Of a stretch of 39,206 nt of DNA, positions 1 through 8,862 are shown piece after piece (the first letter of the stretch is position 1; each line of letters starts with the position of its first letter). The stretch covers positions 1 to 39,206 of the forward strand of contig DAHUYL010000057.1 in assembly GCA_027315255.1 (NCBI GenBank), given 5' to 3'. This stretch comes from Solirubrobacterales bacterium (GTDB lineage Bacteria; Actinomycetota; Thermoleophilia; Solirubrobacterales; Solirubrobacteraceae). The notes below the pieces were generated by a model. That model ran no database searches. It was not told the DNA's origin and was given only the letters and a program-made list of their open reading frames with translations. The position numbers were made by a program, and so were the translations under genes.

Positions 1-2
1 CC

Positions 3-935
3 AACTTCCACCTCTTACCCCCCCCGCCCGCGGCTGTCCTCGCTTCACCGGGCCCGGGGGCCCCCGGGCGCCCCGGGACCGCCCGTCTGCTCGCGGGCGT
101 CGGCAGCTGGGCGGGGATCATGCCGTTCGCCGTCTACGTGCTCGTGTTCCTCGGGCTGCCGCTGTACATGGTCATCCACGGCGCGTTCACGACCGACGCG
201 GGGAGCTTCACGCTCGAGAACTTCAAGACGACGTTCACGGGCGCCGCCTACCGAAGCGCGTTCGAGAACAGCCTGGTCCTGTCGCTGTGGACGTCCGTGC
301 TGGGGGCGCTGTTCGGCGTCTGGCTGGCGGCGGCGGTCGTCGCGGGCAAGCCCGGCGGCCTGCTCCAGCGGGCTGTGTCGAGCGCGTCGGGCGTGCTGGC
401 GTACTTCGGCGGCGTGCCGCTGGCGTTCGTATGGGTCGCCGCGCTCGGTGCCGAGGGCGTCGTCACGGTCCTGCTCAATGACATCGGCGTCCACCTGTAT
501 CCGGGATTCACGATCTCGTCGCTCGTCGGCGTCGGGCTCTGCTACGTCTACTTCCAGGTGCCGCTGATGGTGATCCTGATCACGCCGGCGCTCGAGGGGC
601 TGCGCCCCCAGTGGCAGGAGGCCGCGGAGAATCTCGGCGCGACCAGGCTCGCCTACCTGCGTCACGTCGCGATCCCCGTGCTCGCGCCGTCGGTGATCGG
701 CGCCACGCTGATCCTGTTCGGCAACGCCTTCTCCGCCTACGCGACCGCGCTCGCGCTCGTTGGCTCGACCCTCGGGATCGTGCCGGCGCAGATCGACGAC
801 GCGCTCAACGGCAACGTGCTCGTCAACGCCGACCGGCTGGGGCTCGCGCTCGGCGTCGAGATGATCCTCGTGGTGATCGTCGTGATGGCGGGCTACTGGC
901 TCGTCCAGCGCCGTGCGCGGAGGTGGCTGCAGTGA
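3..935 (+). CDS. ABC importer permease (PotB/FbpB-like), 5' partial
   Basis: Inner-membrane permease of a binding-protein-dependent ABC importer. The frame is open from the window edge and has no GTG or TTG; the first ATG is at 120, already inside the first hydrophobic segment, so the true start is probably upstream. About six membrane spans are visible. The cytoplasmic EAA loop that docks on the ATPase reads EAAENLGATRLAYLRHVAIP (about nt 618-677), a good match to the family consensus. The stop overlaps the next gene by 4 bp (GTGA). Together with the following permease and ATPase it forms a heterodimeric PotBC-type core; the polyamine, iron, thiamine and phosphonate branches look alike, so the substrate is not known. 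The extremely GC-rich stretch at 45-80 encodes an odd Gly/Pro-rich N-terminus and may be a contig-end artefact. Confidence 0.85.
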   Translation, partial: NFHLLPPPPAAVLASPGPGAPGRPGTARLLAGVGSWAGIMPFAVYVLVFLGLPLYMVIHGAFTTDAGSFTLENFKTTFTGAAYRSAFENSLVLSLWTSVLGALFGVWLAAAVVAGKPGGLLQRAVSSASGVLAYFGGVPLAFVWVAALGAEGVVTVLLNDIGVHLYPGFTISSLVGVGLCYVYFQVPLMVILITPALEGLRPQWQEAAENLGATRLAYLRHVAIPVLAPSVIGATLILFGNAFSAYATALALVGSTLGIVPAQIDDALNGNVLVNADRLGLALGVEMILVVIVVMAGYWLVQRRARRWLQ

Positions 936-1822
936 GCATCGGCGCAGAGGGCCCGGCCGCGATCGGCATGCAGGAGCTGCTCGAGGGCCCGGTCGGCGGT
1001 GGCGCGCTGGCCGCCGGGCGTCGTCCCGGACGGTGGCGCTGGTGGCGCATCACGATTCTCGTGCTGGCGGCGATCTTCTTCCTGGGGCCGCTGGCCGCCG
1101 CCTTCAAGTTCAGCCTCGTGCTCCAGAACGGCAGCTACGGGCTCAGCAACTACGGGCAGATCATCAGCAATTCGGCGATCCGTGGGGCGTTGGTGACCTC
1201 GCTCGAGATCGCCGGCATCGCCGCCGTCGTCGTCGTCGCGCTGATGTTGCCGACGATCGTCTGGGTCAGGTTGCGCCGACCGCAGCTGACGCTCTTGATG
1301 GAAGGAGTGACGCTGCTCCCGATCGTGATCCCGCCGGTCGTGATGGCCGCGGGGCTCGAGGAGCTCCAGCAGCATGCGCCGCAGTGGATGATCAACCTGG
1401 TGTTCAACCACGCGCTGACCGGACTGACGCCGTTCTACGTGATCCTCGCGATGCCGTTCACCTACCGTGCGCTCGACAACGGCGTGCGGTCGATCGACCT
1501 GCGCACGCTCGTCGACGCCTCACGCAACCTCGGCGGCTCGTGGTTCCAGACGCTCGTGCGCGTGATCCTGCCCAACGTCGAGAGCGCCGTGCTCGGCGCG
1601 ATGTTCCTGACGATCGCCCTGTGCCTCGGGGAGGTCGTGATCTCGACGCTCCTGCTCTACACGACGTTTCCGGTCAAGATGGTCGCGGTGCGGCTCGAGG
1701 GCGACGTCGGGACCTCGGTCGCGCTGTCGATCATCACACTCGTGTTCACGTTCCTGCTTCTCTTCCTTCTGTCCCTCGCCGCGCGCCGCCGCCGCGGCGC
1801 AAGCTCGGCTCGGGTGATCTGA
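932..1822 (+). CDS. ABC importer permease (PotC-like)
   Basis: Second inner-membrane permease, 296 aa from GTG 932, which overlaps the stop of the first permease (GTGA). A 45-residue Gly/Arg-rich cytoplasmic N-terminus precedes about six membrane spans. The EAA-type loop is DASRNLGGSWFQTLVRVILP (about nt 1516-1575). The C-terminus is a short basic tail. The stop shares one base with the ATPase ATG (TGATG), so all three transport genes are almost certainly one translationally coupled operon. It should pair with the upstream permease to form the channel. Substrate unknown; no binding protein lies downstream. Confidence 0.88.
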   Translation: MSIGAEGPAAIGMQELLEGPVGGGALAAGRRPGRWRWWRITILVLAAIFFLGPLAAAFKFSLVLQNGSYGLSNYGQIISNSAIRGALVTSLEIAGIAAVVVVALMLPTIVWVRLRRPQLTLLMEGVTLLPIVIPPVVMAAGLEELQQHAPQWMINLVFNHALTGLTPFYVILAMPFTYRALDNGVRSIDLRTLVDASRNLGGSWFQTLVRVILPNVESAVLGAMFLTIALCLGEVVISTLLLYTTFPVKMVAVRLEGDVGTSVALSIITLVFTFLLLFLLSLAARRRRGASSARVI

Positions 1823-2886
1823 TGATTCGCTTCCAAGGTGTGCAGCGCCACTTCGGGGAGGTGACGGCGCTCGCCGGGCTCGACCTGGAGATCGAGAAGG
1901 GCGAGCTGGTCACCTTGCTGGGGCCGTCCGGCTGCGGCAAGACGACCGCGCTGCGAATCCTCGGCGGCTTCGAGTTTCCCGATGCAGGTCGCGTATTCGT
2001 CGAGGACCGCGACATGACGAACGTGCCGCCGAACAAGCGCGACATGGGCATGGTGTTCCAGGCGTACAGCCTGTTCCCGAACATGGACGTGCGCACGAAC
2101 GTCGCGTTCGGGTTGCGGATGCGCCGCCAGGACAAGACCAGCCGCCTCCGGCGCGCCGACGATCTGCTGAAGCTCGTAGGCCTGTCCGAGACCGCCGATC
2201 GCTACCCGCATCAGCTGTCGGGCGGCCAGCAGCAGCGGGTCGCGATCGCCCGGGCGCTGGCGATCGAGCCGACCGTCCTGCTGCTCGACGAGCCGCTGTC
2301 CGCGCTCGATGCGCGCGTCCGCACGCAGCTGCGAACCGAGATCCGCCACCTCCAGCAGCGACTCGGGATCACCACCCTGTTCGTCACCCACGACCAGTCC
2401 GAGGCGCTCTCGATCGCCGACCGCGTCGGCGTCATGCGCGCCGGACGCCTCGAGCAGGTGGACACGCCCGAGAACGTCTACCGGCGCCCGGCGACCCCGT
2501 TCGTCGCGGAGTTCGTCGGCGCGATGAACCGGCTGCCGGGCCGGATCGGCGACAGCGGCGAGGTGCAGGTGCTGGGTCAGCGACTGACCGTACTGAACCC
2601 GAACGGCTACGGCCCGGGCGCGGCGGTCCATGCGCTGCTGCGTCCCGAGGCGCTGGCGGTGGCGCGCGACTCGGCCGGTCCGGGGGAGGTCACCGATCGC
2701 ACGTTCCTCGGCTCGGCGGTAAGGCTCGAGGTGACGCTCGACGGGGGCCAGAAGGTGCTCGTCGAGTCCTCGAGCCACGATGCCGGCGCGGGGAACGGGG
2801 AGCGCGTGGGGCTGCGGATCCTGGCCGAGTCGGTGATCGTCGCGGATGCCGCTGCGCCGGCCGTCCCGCCGGCGATCGAAGACTGA
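1822..2886 (+). CDS. ABC importer ATPase (PotA/FbpC-like, with TOBE domain)
   Basis: Cytoplasmic ATPase, 354 aa, that energises the two permeases. Walker A GPSGCGKTT is at residues 34-42, followed by a Q-loop (MVFQAYSLFP), the signature LSGGQQQR, Walker B with D-loop LLLDEPLSALDA and the switch His in FVTHDQSEA. After about residue 235 comes a TOBE-like beta-rich C-terminal domain with the usual LRPEAL segment. Length and domain order match the PotA/FbpC/2-aminoethylphosphonate importer ATPases. All catalytic residues are present, so it should be active. It is the last gene of the transport operon; 139 bp and a strong hairpin separate it from the next reading frame. Confidence 0.92.
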   Translation: MIRFQGVQRHFGEVTALAGLDLEIEKGELVTLLGPSGCGKTTALRILGGFEFPDAGRVFVEDRDMTNVPPNKRDMGMVFQAYSLFPNMDVRTNVAFGLRMRRQDKTSRLRRADDLLKLVGLSETADRYPHQLSGGQQQRVAIARALAIEPTVLLLDEPLSALDARVRTQLRTEIRHLQQRLGITTLFVTHDQSEALSIADRVGVMRAGRLEQVDTPENVYRRPATPFVAEFVGAMNRLPGRIGDSGEVQVLGQRLTVLNPNGYGPGAAVHALLRPEALAVARDSAGPGEVTDRTFLGSAVRLEVTLDGGQKVLVESSSHDAGAGNGERVGLRILAESVIVADAAAPAVPPAIED

Positions 2887-3025
2887 AAGCTCGCCAGCCC
2901 CCGGCCCGGGAGCGCGGGGCGCGACCTGGACGACCCAGACGCGGCGGCGCGGGCCTCAAGGTTCTCCGCGATCTGCCGATATGTGCAGCACCATGCCTCG
3001 ACCACGCTGGGCTGCCCGGGCCCGG

Positions 3026-5224
3026 ATGGCTCGGCTGTGCCGAGCCGCACGTGGCATCCGGGTCACCGATCACCTCGAGATCGATCCCGCTGAGCGCAAG
3101 CTCGCCACGATCCTCAGCGCCGCGCTATGGATCGTCGGCGGCGCGATCCTGCTTCTGTATCCGCTGCTCCCGGGCGCTTCGCAGACCGAGCACACGCCGC
3201 TGACGGTGATCGGCACGGCGGCGGTGATCTGGGGGACGCTGTCGCTGTCGATCGTGCGCCGGCGGCCACTTGCGCTCGTCCATCTCGAAACCGCGGCGGC
3301 GCTCGCCGCGATCACGGCGGTCGTCGCGATGACCGGCGGCGCCGAGTCCCCGGCCTGGATCTACTACCTGTGGGTCGTGCTGTTCGGCTCCTACTTCTAT
3401 CCGCAGCCGGTGGCGATCCTGGTCGTGGTCGGGTGCATCCTGGTGGAGTCGGCCCCGCTCGTCTACGACGGCAACGCGCTGTCCGACGGCTTCGTCGGGC
3501 AGCTCATGGCCGCGTCCGCCGGGTTCGCGACGATCGGCCTGGCGGTGACGAACGGCAAAGAACTGCTGCGCCGGCTGCGGGTGCGTGCCGAGATCGTCGC
3601 GGCCGAACAGGCGGCGCTGCGGCGGGTCGCGACCGCCGTCGTCGGCGGCGAGCGCCCGGAATCGATCTACAGGCTCGCCGCCCGCGAGGTGGCAGCGCTG
3701 CTCGGCGGTGCCGCCGCCGCAGTGCTCCAGCTCCGTGCCGACGGCGCCGGCGTCGTCCTCGGGATCTGGTCGAGCGACGACGTCGTGCCTGCGGCCCCCG
3801 GCGTGGCGGTGGCGCTGGCGCCGGGCGGTCCACTCGCGCGCGCCGTGGCGAGCGCCGGCGTCGTGCGTTTCGACGTCGGCCCGGCCGGCGAGCTCGACCA
3901 GGTGCTCGGCAGCGGCCCGGCCGGGATCGCGGGCCCGATCGTGCTCGGCGGGACGGTGTGGGGGCTCGTGGTCGTCGCCGCTTCGAGGCCGTCGCAGCCG
4001 AGCGAAGCCGAGAGCGATCGGCTCGACGCGTTCTGCGCGCTGCTCTCGACAGCGGTCGCCAACCTCGAGGACCGTGCCCGGCTGGCCGCCGAGGCGCTCA
4101 CCGATTCGCTCACCGGCCTGTCGAACCAGCGGGCGCTGCAACAGCGGCTGGCGGCCGAGCTGGCTGCCGGGGCGCGGCATCGGCGTACCGTATCGGTGGC
4201 GGTGCTCGACATCGACCACTTCAAGGAGATCAACGACACCGGCGGCCACGCCGCGGGCGACGAGGTCCTGCGCCAGTTCGCCGCCTCCCTGCAGGCGATC
4301 GCACGCGCCGGCGACACGCTCGGTCGCAACGGCGGGGACGAGTTCATGTGGATCATGCCCGACACCGACAGCGAGACGGCGCGGGCGGCGGTGCAGCGGG
4401 CGCGCGAGCTGATCTCGCGTACGATCACCCAGCCGCTGCGGGTCACGACCTCGGCGGGGATCTGCGACACGCGAAGCGCGCCGCAGGCGGCCGAGCTCGT
4501 GCGGCTGGCCGACCTCGCGCTGTATGCGAGCAAGGCCGAAGGCCGCAACCAGGTGACGGTGCACGCGAGCCAACCGGGATCCGCGCTCGCACGGGGCGGC
4601 GAGCGCCAGCGGGCGGCAGACGACGAGACCGCGGGCGGCCTGCGGGCGCTGCTGCGCGCGCTCGAGGCAAAGGACCCGGCGACGCGGGCGCACTCCGAGC
4701 GGGTCGCCGAGCTCGCCGGCCAGCTGGCCCGGGTGGCCGGCTGGCCGGAGCAGCGGGTGGCGCTCCTGCGCGACGCGGCGCTCGTCCACGACGTCGGCAA
4801 GCTCGGCGTCGCGGATGCGGTGCTGTGCAAGCGGGGCTCGCTGACGGGCCGCGAGCGGCGCCAGATGCGCGAGCACGCCGAGCTCTCGGCACGGATCGCC
4901 GGCGGCGTCCTGACCGCGGAGCAGGTCGGCTGGATCCGCCTGCATCACGAGCGTCCCGACGGATCCGGCTACCCGCTCGGCGTCGGTGGCGACTCGATCC
5001 CGGAGGGCGCGGCGCTGATCGCGCTTGCGGACGCGTTCGACGTGATGACCTCGGGCTGCTCGTGGAGCCCGCGCCGCTCGACACGAGCCGCGCTGCAGGA
5101 GTGCGCCGCGCTGCAGGGCAAGCAGTTCAGCGCCGCAGCGGTCGGCGCATTGCGCGCGCTGGAAGGCGCCGGCGGGCTCGACGACGCGGACGAGCCCGAG
5201 CTGCTGGTCGCGGTCGGGCAGTGA
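3026..5224 (+). CDS. Membrane GAF-GGDEF-HD-GYP cyclic-di-GMP enzyme
   Basis: Predicted bifunctional c-di-GMP signalling protein, 732 aa from ATG 3026. Several membrane spans occupy roughly residues 30-180, followed by a GAF-like sensor region (about 190-345), a diguanylate cyclase domain and a C-terminal HD-GYP phosphodiesterase. The cyclase signature GGDEF is intact at 436-440 and the inhibitory I-site RxxD is at 427-430, exactly five residues upstream. In HD-GYP the HD pair is at 588-589 (HDVGKLG) and HHERPDGSGYP starts at 640, so both halves look catalytically competent. The start is uncertain: ATGs at 2981, 2993 and 3026 are in frame, none has a clear ribosome site, and a hairpin covers 3028-3046. 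The stop overlaps the next gene (GTGA), so the two are coupled. Confidence 0.88.
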   Translation: MARLCRAARGIRVTDHLEIDPAERKLATILSAALWIVGGAILLLYPLLPGASQTEHTPLTVIGTAAVIWGTLSLSIVRRRPLALVHLETAAALAAITAVVAMTGGAESPAWIYYLWVVLFGSYFYPQPVAILVVVGCILVESAPLVYDGNALSDGFVGQLMAASAGFATIGLAVTNGKELLRRLRVRAEIVAAEQAALRRVATAVVGGERPESIYRLAAREVAALLGGAAAAVLQLRADGAGVVLGIWSSDDVVPAAPGVAVALAPGGPLARAVASAGVVRFDVGPAGELDQVLGSGPAGIAGPIVLGGTVWGLVVVAASRPSQPSEAESDRLDAFCALLSTAVANLEDRARLAAEALTDSLTGLSNQRALQQRLAAELAAGARHRRTVSVAVLDIDHFKEINDTGGHAAGDEVLRQFAASLQAIARAGDTLGRNGGDEFMWIMPDTDSETARAAVQRARELISRTITQPLRVTTSAGICDTRSAPQAAELVRLADLALYASKAEGRNQVTVHASQPGSALARGGERQRAADDETAGGLRALLRALEAKDPATRAHSERVAELAGQLARVAGWPEQRVALLRDAALVHDVGKLGVADAVLCKRGSLTGRERRQMREHAELSARIAGGVLTAEQVGWIRLHHERPDGSGYPLGVGGDSIPEGAALIALADAFDVMTSGCSWSPRRSTRAALQECAALQGKQFSAAAVGALRALEGAGGLDDADEPELLVAVGQ
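3028..3046 (+). terminator. Strong hairpin after the ABC operon
   Basis: GGCTCGGC-TGT-GCCGAGCC is a perfect 8-bp stem with a 3-nt loop and no T-run. It could end the ABC transcript. It also sits right on the best in-frame ATG (3026) of the next gene, so it could instead hide that start. Confidence 0.45.
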
Positions 5225-6372
5225 CCGCCGCAGGCCGGCCGGGGCTCGAGCTCGCCGCGACGGCCGCCGCGATCGCGGGGGACATCCAGGACCGGCTCGA
5301 GCGGCTGGTGCGCGTGTCGAGCCCGTCGGGGGACCGGCCGGGGGCCGAGGCGGCGCTCGAGCTGTGCGCGGGCTGGCTGCCGGACGCGTTCACGATCGAG
5401 CGGGTCGACTGCTCGACTGCGGCCTGCGCGCCCGACCTGATCGCGCGCATGCAGGGGACCGGCGAGCGCCGGGTGCTGCTGCTCGGGCACGTCGACACGG
5501 TCGTCAGCCACGACGACCACGTGGCGCCGCGGCTCGACGGCGACAGGCTGTTCGGCCCGGGCGCCGCCGACATGAAGGGCGGCGTCGTGCTGTCGCTGGG
5601 AGTCGCCGGCGCGCTGGCCCGCCACCCCGAGTCGTTCACCGAGCTGAGCCTGCTGCTCGTCACCGACGAGGAGTGGCGCACGCAGCCGTTCGTCCACGTT
5701 CCACGATTCGCAGGCTACGACGCGTGCCTGTGCTTCGAGGCGGGCGAGAGCTCCGACGAGGGTGAGGAGGGAATCGTCGTGATCCGCAAGGGAGCGGGCA
5801 CGCTGCGGGTGTCCGCCAGCGGCCGTGCATCCCACGCCGGCAGCGCGCCGCAGCACGGCGCCAACGCGCTCCTGGCGCTGTGCGAGGCGGCGCTCGCGGT
5901 GTCGGACTGCGACGACCCAGCCGGTCCCGCGCAGCTGACGGTGACCCCGACCGTGATCCGCTCGGGCGATGCGCTCAACGTCGTGCCCGCGGCCGGCGAG
6001 CTGCTCGTCGACCTGCGCGCCCGCGACGTCGCCGCGTTCGAGCGCGTACGCGGCGCGGTCCCGCGCAAGGTCGGCGACGTCCGGCTCGACGCGCGGATGG
6101 AGCGCGTCTGGCCAGCGATGGACGCCAAGGCGGCGACCGCCCGGCTGCTCGCGGCAGCGGCCGAGCGCCTGCAGCGCCCGCTCGTGCCGCGCGCCCGCGG
6201 CGGCGCCTCCGACGCCAGCCACTTCGCCCCGGCGATCCCGTTGACCGTCGACGGACTCGGCCCGTGCGGTCGCGGCGCGCACACGCCCGACGAGTTCGTC
6301 TGGCTCGACTCGCTGCACCGGCGCGCCGAGATCGCACTCGCGGTCGCCCTCGCCGCCCTCGACGGCGATTAG
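5221..6372 (+). CDS. M20-family metallopeptidase, glutamate carboxypeptidase-like
   Basis: Predicted two-zinc exopeptidase, 383 aa from GTG 5221 (GTGA overlap with the c-di-GMP gene). Metal and catalytic motifs are in order: GHVDT (H90, D92), GAADMKGG (D117), TDEEW (E150 base, E151 metal) and CFEAGE (E173). The C-terminal GRGAHTPDEF supplies the last His. A dimerisation lid domain lies between about residues 185 and 290. The ending LGPCGRGAHTPDEFVWLDSL resembles the CPG2/ArgE-DapE branch, so removal of C-terminal glutamate or a similar acyl-amino-acid cleavage is likely; the exact substrate cannot be read. No signal peptide is seen. Coupling to a c-di-GMP enzyme is unusual and may only reflect shared transcription. 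Confidence 0.88.
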   Translation: MTAAGRPGLELAATAAAIAGDIQDRLERLVRVSSPSGDRPGAEAALELCAGWLPDAFTIERVDCSTAACAPDLIARMQGTGERRVLLLGHVDTVVSHDDHVAPRLDGDRLFGPGAADMKGGVVLSLGVAGALARHPESFTELSLLLVTDEEWRTQPFVHVPRFAGYDACLCFEAGESSDEGEEGIVVIRKGAGTLRVSASGRASHAGSAPQHGANALLALCEAALAVSDCDDPAGPAQLTVTPTVIRSGDALNVVPAAGELLVDLRARDVAAFERVRGAVPRKVGDVRLDARMERVWPAMDAKAATARLLAAAAERLQRPLVPRARGGASDASHFAPAIPLTVDGLGPCGRGAHTPDEFVWLDSLHRRAEIALAVALAALDGD

Positions 6373-6427
6373 CCGTCGCGGGGTCGCCGGCCCCGTGCTC
6401 GCGGCCAAAGTCTCCGGGTTTCGGGAA

Positions 6428-6456
6428 TATCGCGATAGCGTCTCGCGGCCTATCTT
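6428..6456 (+). promoter_or_regulatory. Palindrome and -10-like hexamer before a truncated gene
   Basis: TATCGCGATA (6428-6437) is a perfect 10-bp palindrome. TATCTT (6451-6456) lies 6 nt before ATG 6463, the spacing expected for a leaderless transcript. The palindrome could be an operator, but no -35 is evident. Confidence 0.4.
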
Positions 6457-6462
6457 GCTCGC

Positions 6463-6640
6463 ATGTCCAGGTCGGGGAAGCTTCTGATGCGGCGGTTGGC
6501 GGCGCGCGTGGTCGCCGTCGGCGTGCTGGCGCTGGTGCCGGCACCCGCCGCCTTTGCGGCCGGCCCGGGCTCGCTCGACACCTCGGTGCGGCGGGTGAAG
6601 CTCGGCACCCCACAGGCCACGCGGCGGAGCGGCCCGATTT
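6463..6640 (+). pseudogene. Truncated secreted-protein gene (signal peptide remnant)
   Basis: From ATG 6463 the sequence encodes a convincing export signal: a basic start (MSRSGKLLMRR), a hydrophobic core (VVAVGVLALVPAPA) and an Ala-x-Ala cleavage region (AFAAG). The next residues, GPGSLDTSV, resemble the first unit of delta-60-type repeats (G-x-LD-x-S-F). After about nt 6620 the reading becomes Arg/Pro/Cys-rich, with nothing recognisable, and soon runs antisense to the neighbouring PKD gene. I read this as a gene cut off just after its signal peptide, with the rest lost or replaced. The end coordinate is approximate, and the repeat assignment rests on only a few residues. Confidence 0.5.
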
Positions 6641-6826
6641 GTACATGCGTTGCCATGCGGGCGGCCCCCGGAGGCGCCGGGCGGCGTCCTCGCGCCTCGC
6701 GCAGCGCTGCTGCCACCACAAGCTCCGCGGCGGTTTCCGGCCTCCCGCGTCCTCGCCCGACACCCACGGTGACCACTCTGGTGCCAACGATCTCACGAAT
6801 CGCACCACTTCGGCTTCGGCGCGCCA

Positions 6827-6947
6827 AGGGGCCAAAACGTGACGACCCCCCGGTGTTTGCGGCCGGCTTGTGCATTTGGCGCCCTGTGAGGGCGCTGTGT
6901 GCACAACCCCCGCTTGCAAGCAGGGGGGTTTCGACATTCTGGCCCCT
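6827..6947. repeat. 121-bp imperfect palindrome (extended hairpin)
   Basis: Nested inverted repeats fold the whole segment: AGGGGCCA (6827-6834) with TGGCCCCT (6940-6947); ACCCCCC (6845-6851) with GGGGGGT (6923-6929); a TGTTTGC/GCAAGCA pairing next inside; TTGTGCA with TGCACAA; and a terminal GCGCCCT-GTG-AGGGCGC hairpin. It lies between the truncated gene and the 3' end of the PKD gene. It could be a dispersed REP-like element, a large bidirectional terminator or the end of a vanished mobile element. From 6641 to 6826 I see nothing recognisable. Confidence 0.6.
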
Positions 6948-6986
6948 CCGGGCGGCGGTGGCAGCCCGGTCCGTCACCGCAGCAGC

Positions 6987-8861
6987 TCAACCAGCGCTGA
7001 TCGCCTGCGCGCTCCGCGGAGTCACGTACAGCACGCCCGCGTACTGCTGCTGCTGGGTCACGAGCAGGTACGCGGCGTAGGTCCCGCGGCGCGCCAAGGT
7101 GTGGCCGACCCTGCCCGGCGGCCGGCCACGGACGGCCGCCGTCTGCCCGTCGCCGAACCGGAGCTGCCAGGAGACGATCCGGCCCGGGATGTTGACGGTG
7201 ATCGAGAACGTGACGTGCAGCGGATGCGGGCCCGAGGTCGGGCTCGCGGTCAGGCCGAGGACCGGTGGCGCGCCCCCGCCGACGGTGACCAGAGCGAGCG
7301 CGGCGATCAGCGTGCTCTGGCCGACCTTGACACTGAAGGTCGCCTTGTAGCTGCCCGCCGCCGAATACGTGTGGGCGAGCGACGCCGGCGGCCTGCCGGT
7401 GCCGGTCGTGCGCGTGCCGCCGCCGTAGTCCAAGCTCCAGCCGGTGATGCTGCTGGCGGTCGTCGACAGCCCGAAGCCGACTCGCAACGGGGCGTTGCCG
7501 GATGCCGGGTTCGCGGTCAGGCTGATCAGCTGACGGATGTGGACCGAGCTGCTCGTGCTGGCCAGACTGGTTGCGTACGAGGTCGTGCTGGCAAGCACCG
7601 TCAACGTTGGCCGGAAGTCGCCCTGAATCTTGTAGGTGTGGGTGATCGACGGGGGCGGGATGCGGTTCCCGACCTTCGAGGCGCCGTCGCCGAAGTCGAT
7701 CCGCCACCGGACGGTCTTCGGCGAGCACAGGGCGAACGTGACCGTCGGCGGCGGCTTGCCGGTGTCAGGCGCGGCGGCGATCCCCAGCTTGCCCTTCTTG
7801 CATTTCGCCTTCGGCTTCTTGGACGTTGTCTCCTTCTTCTTCTGCTGCTGCTGCTTGTGCGTGTTCCCCCCGTCGACGCGGACGTGGGGGTAGCGCGCAC
7901 GCCGTACACCTGACAGAAGCCGTGACCGCCGCTCTGCTGGTTCTGCGACCACGTCGGCGGAGGAGTCGACGCACGCATATGTGCCGTCGATCACCATCGC
8001 CCTGCCCCAGGTTGGGGGCGAGACCGTCCAGTTCACGTTCGGCGCGCCGCCCTGGCCGGCGCTACCGGTCGCCTTGAACGGGCCAAGCGTCGTGCCGGCG
8101 GCCCCACCGAGCCCGGACAGGACCCGCGGACCGATGCTCCCCGGGGCCTTTCCCCGGCCGTGTTCCAGTGGTAGGTAGGTGGTCAGCTGTGTGACGCAGT
8201 AGGTGGCCCCGCGCGTGCTGAAGCTCGGCGGCGTGCCGCCGTTCCCGACCCCGAAGACGTTCGAGTCGTTGAGCAGCGTCGTGCGCCTGACGGTGCACTT
8301 GTAGCCGGCCGGCTTGGAGGCCGGCCTGGGCATAGCCGCCACCACGTAGACGATGCAGAAGCCGCGGCCACGGCTCGCCGTGGTCCGCGACCAGGTGGAC
8401 GGGCTCGAGTCGACGCACGCATACGTCCCGTCCAACAGGACGACCTGTCGCGCTGGATCGTGACCGACCAGTTGACATCGGCGGCGCCCCCTGACCCGAG
8501 CTGCCGCTCGCCGTGAACGGGCCCAGCGTCCGGCCCGCGCCTCCGGCTCCCGACACCACCTTCAGCCCGAGCGTGCCCGGCCGCTGGCCGTGGTCGTTGT
8601 TCCAGTGGTACGTCGTGATCGGCACCAGGCAGTAGGCCTTGCCACGGGTGCTGAACGAGGGCGGCAGGCCGCCGCTCGAGACCTGAAGGCGTTCGAGTCG
8701 TCGAACAGCTTCAGCTTCGGGGCGCCGCAGCCGTAGGACGGCGCAGAGTCGGCGGACCCGGCCATCGCCGTGATGACCAGCGCAACCCCGAGTCCCATGG
8801 ACGCCGATACGAGCGCCAGCCTGCCCAACTTGCAGGGAGCGTACACGGGCAGGCCGTTCAC
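6987..8861 (-). pseudogene. Secreted protein with duplicated Cys-modules and PKD-like repeats, multiply frameshifted
   Basis: Read on the minus strand from GTG 8861. A signal peptide (hydrophobic core GLGVALVITAMAG) is followed by two diverged copies of a roughly 130-150-residue module. Shared marks are DSNxF, GGxPPSFSTRGxxYC, TTY, TLGPFxAxGSxGQG, VNWxV, DGTYACVDSS and GFCxVY. A low-complexity Gln/Lys linker (about 7770-7865) leads to about three PKD/Ig-like repeats with WRIDFGDG...HTYKIQGDF and related motifs, ending at 6987. Continuity needs at least five frame changes, near 8683, 8497, 8450, 7962 and 7885. Protein similarity between the two module copies shows that all pieces belong together. 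It is either a decaying gene or a region of poor sequence. I do not recognise the module; adhesion or carbohydrate contact is a guess from the PKD repeats. Confidence 0.6.
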
Positions 8862-8862
8862 G

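Noticed and set aside
3125..4948. Long open frames antisense to the c-di-GMP gene and many other genes
   Set aside because: Their products are Arg/Ala/His-rich with no motifs; they are side effects of high third-position GC in the real gene.
6640..7080. Continuation of the 6463 frame as a 205-residue protein
   Set aside because: After about residue 55 the sequence is compositionally random and its last part is antisense to the PKD repeats.
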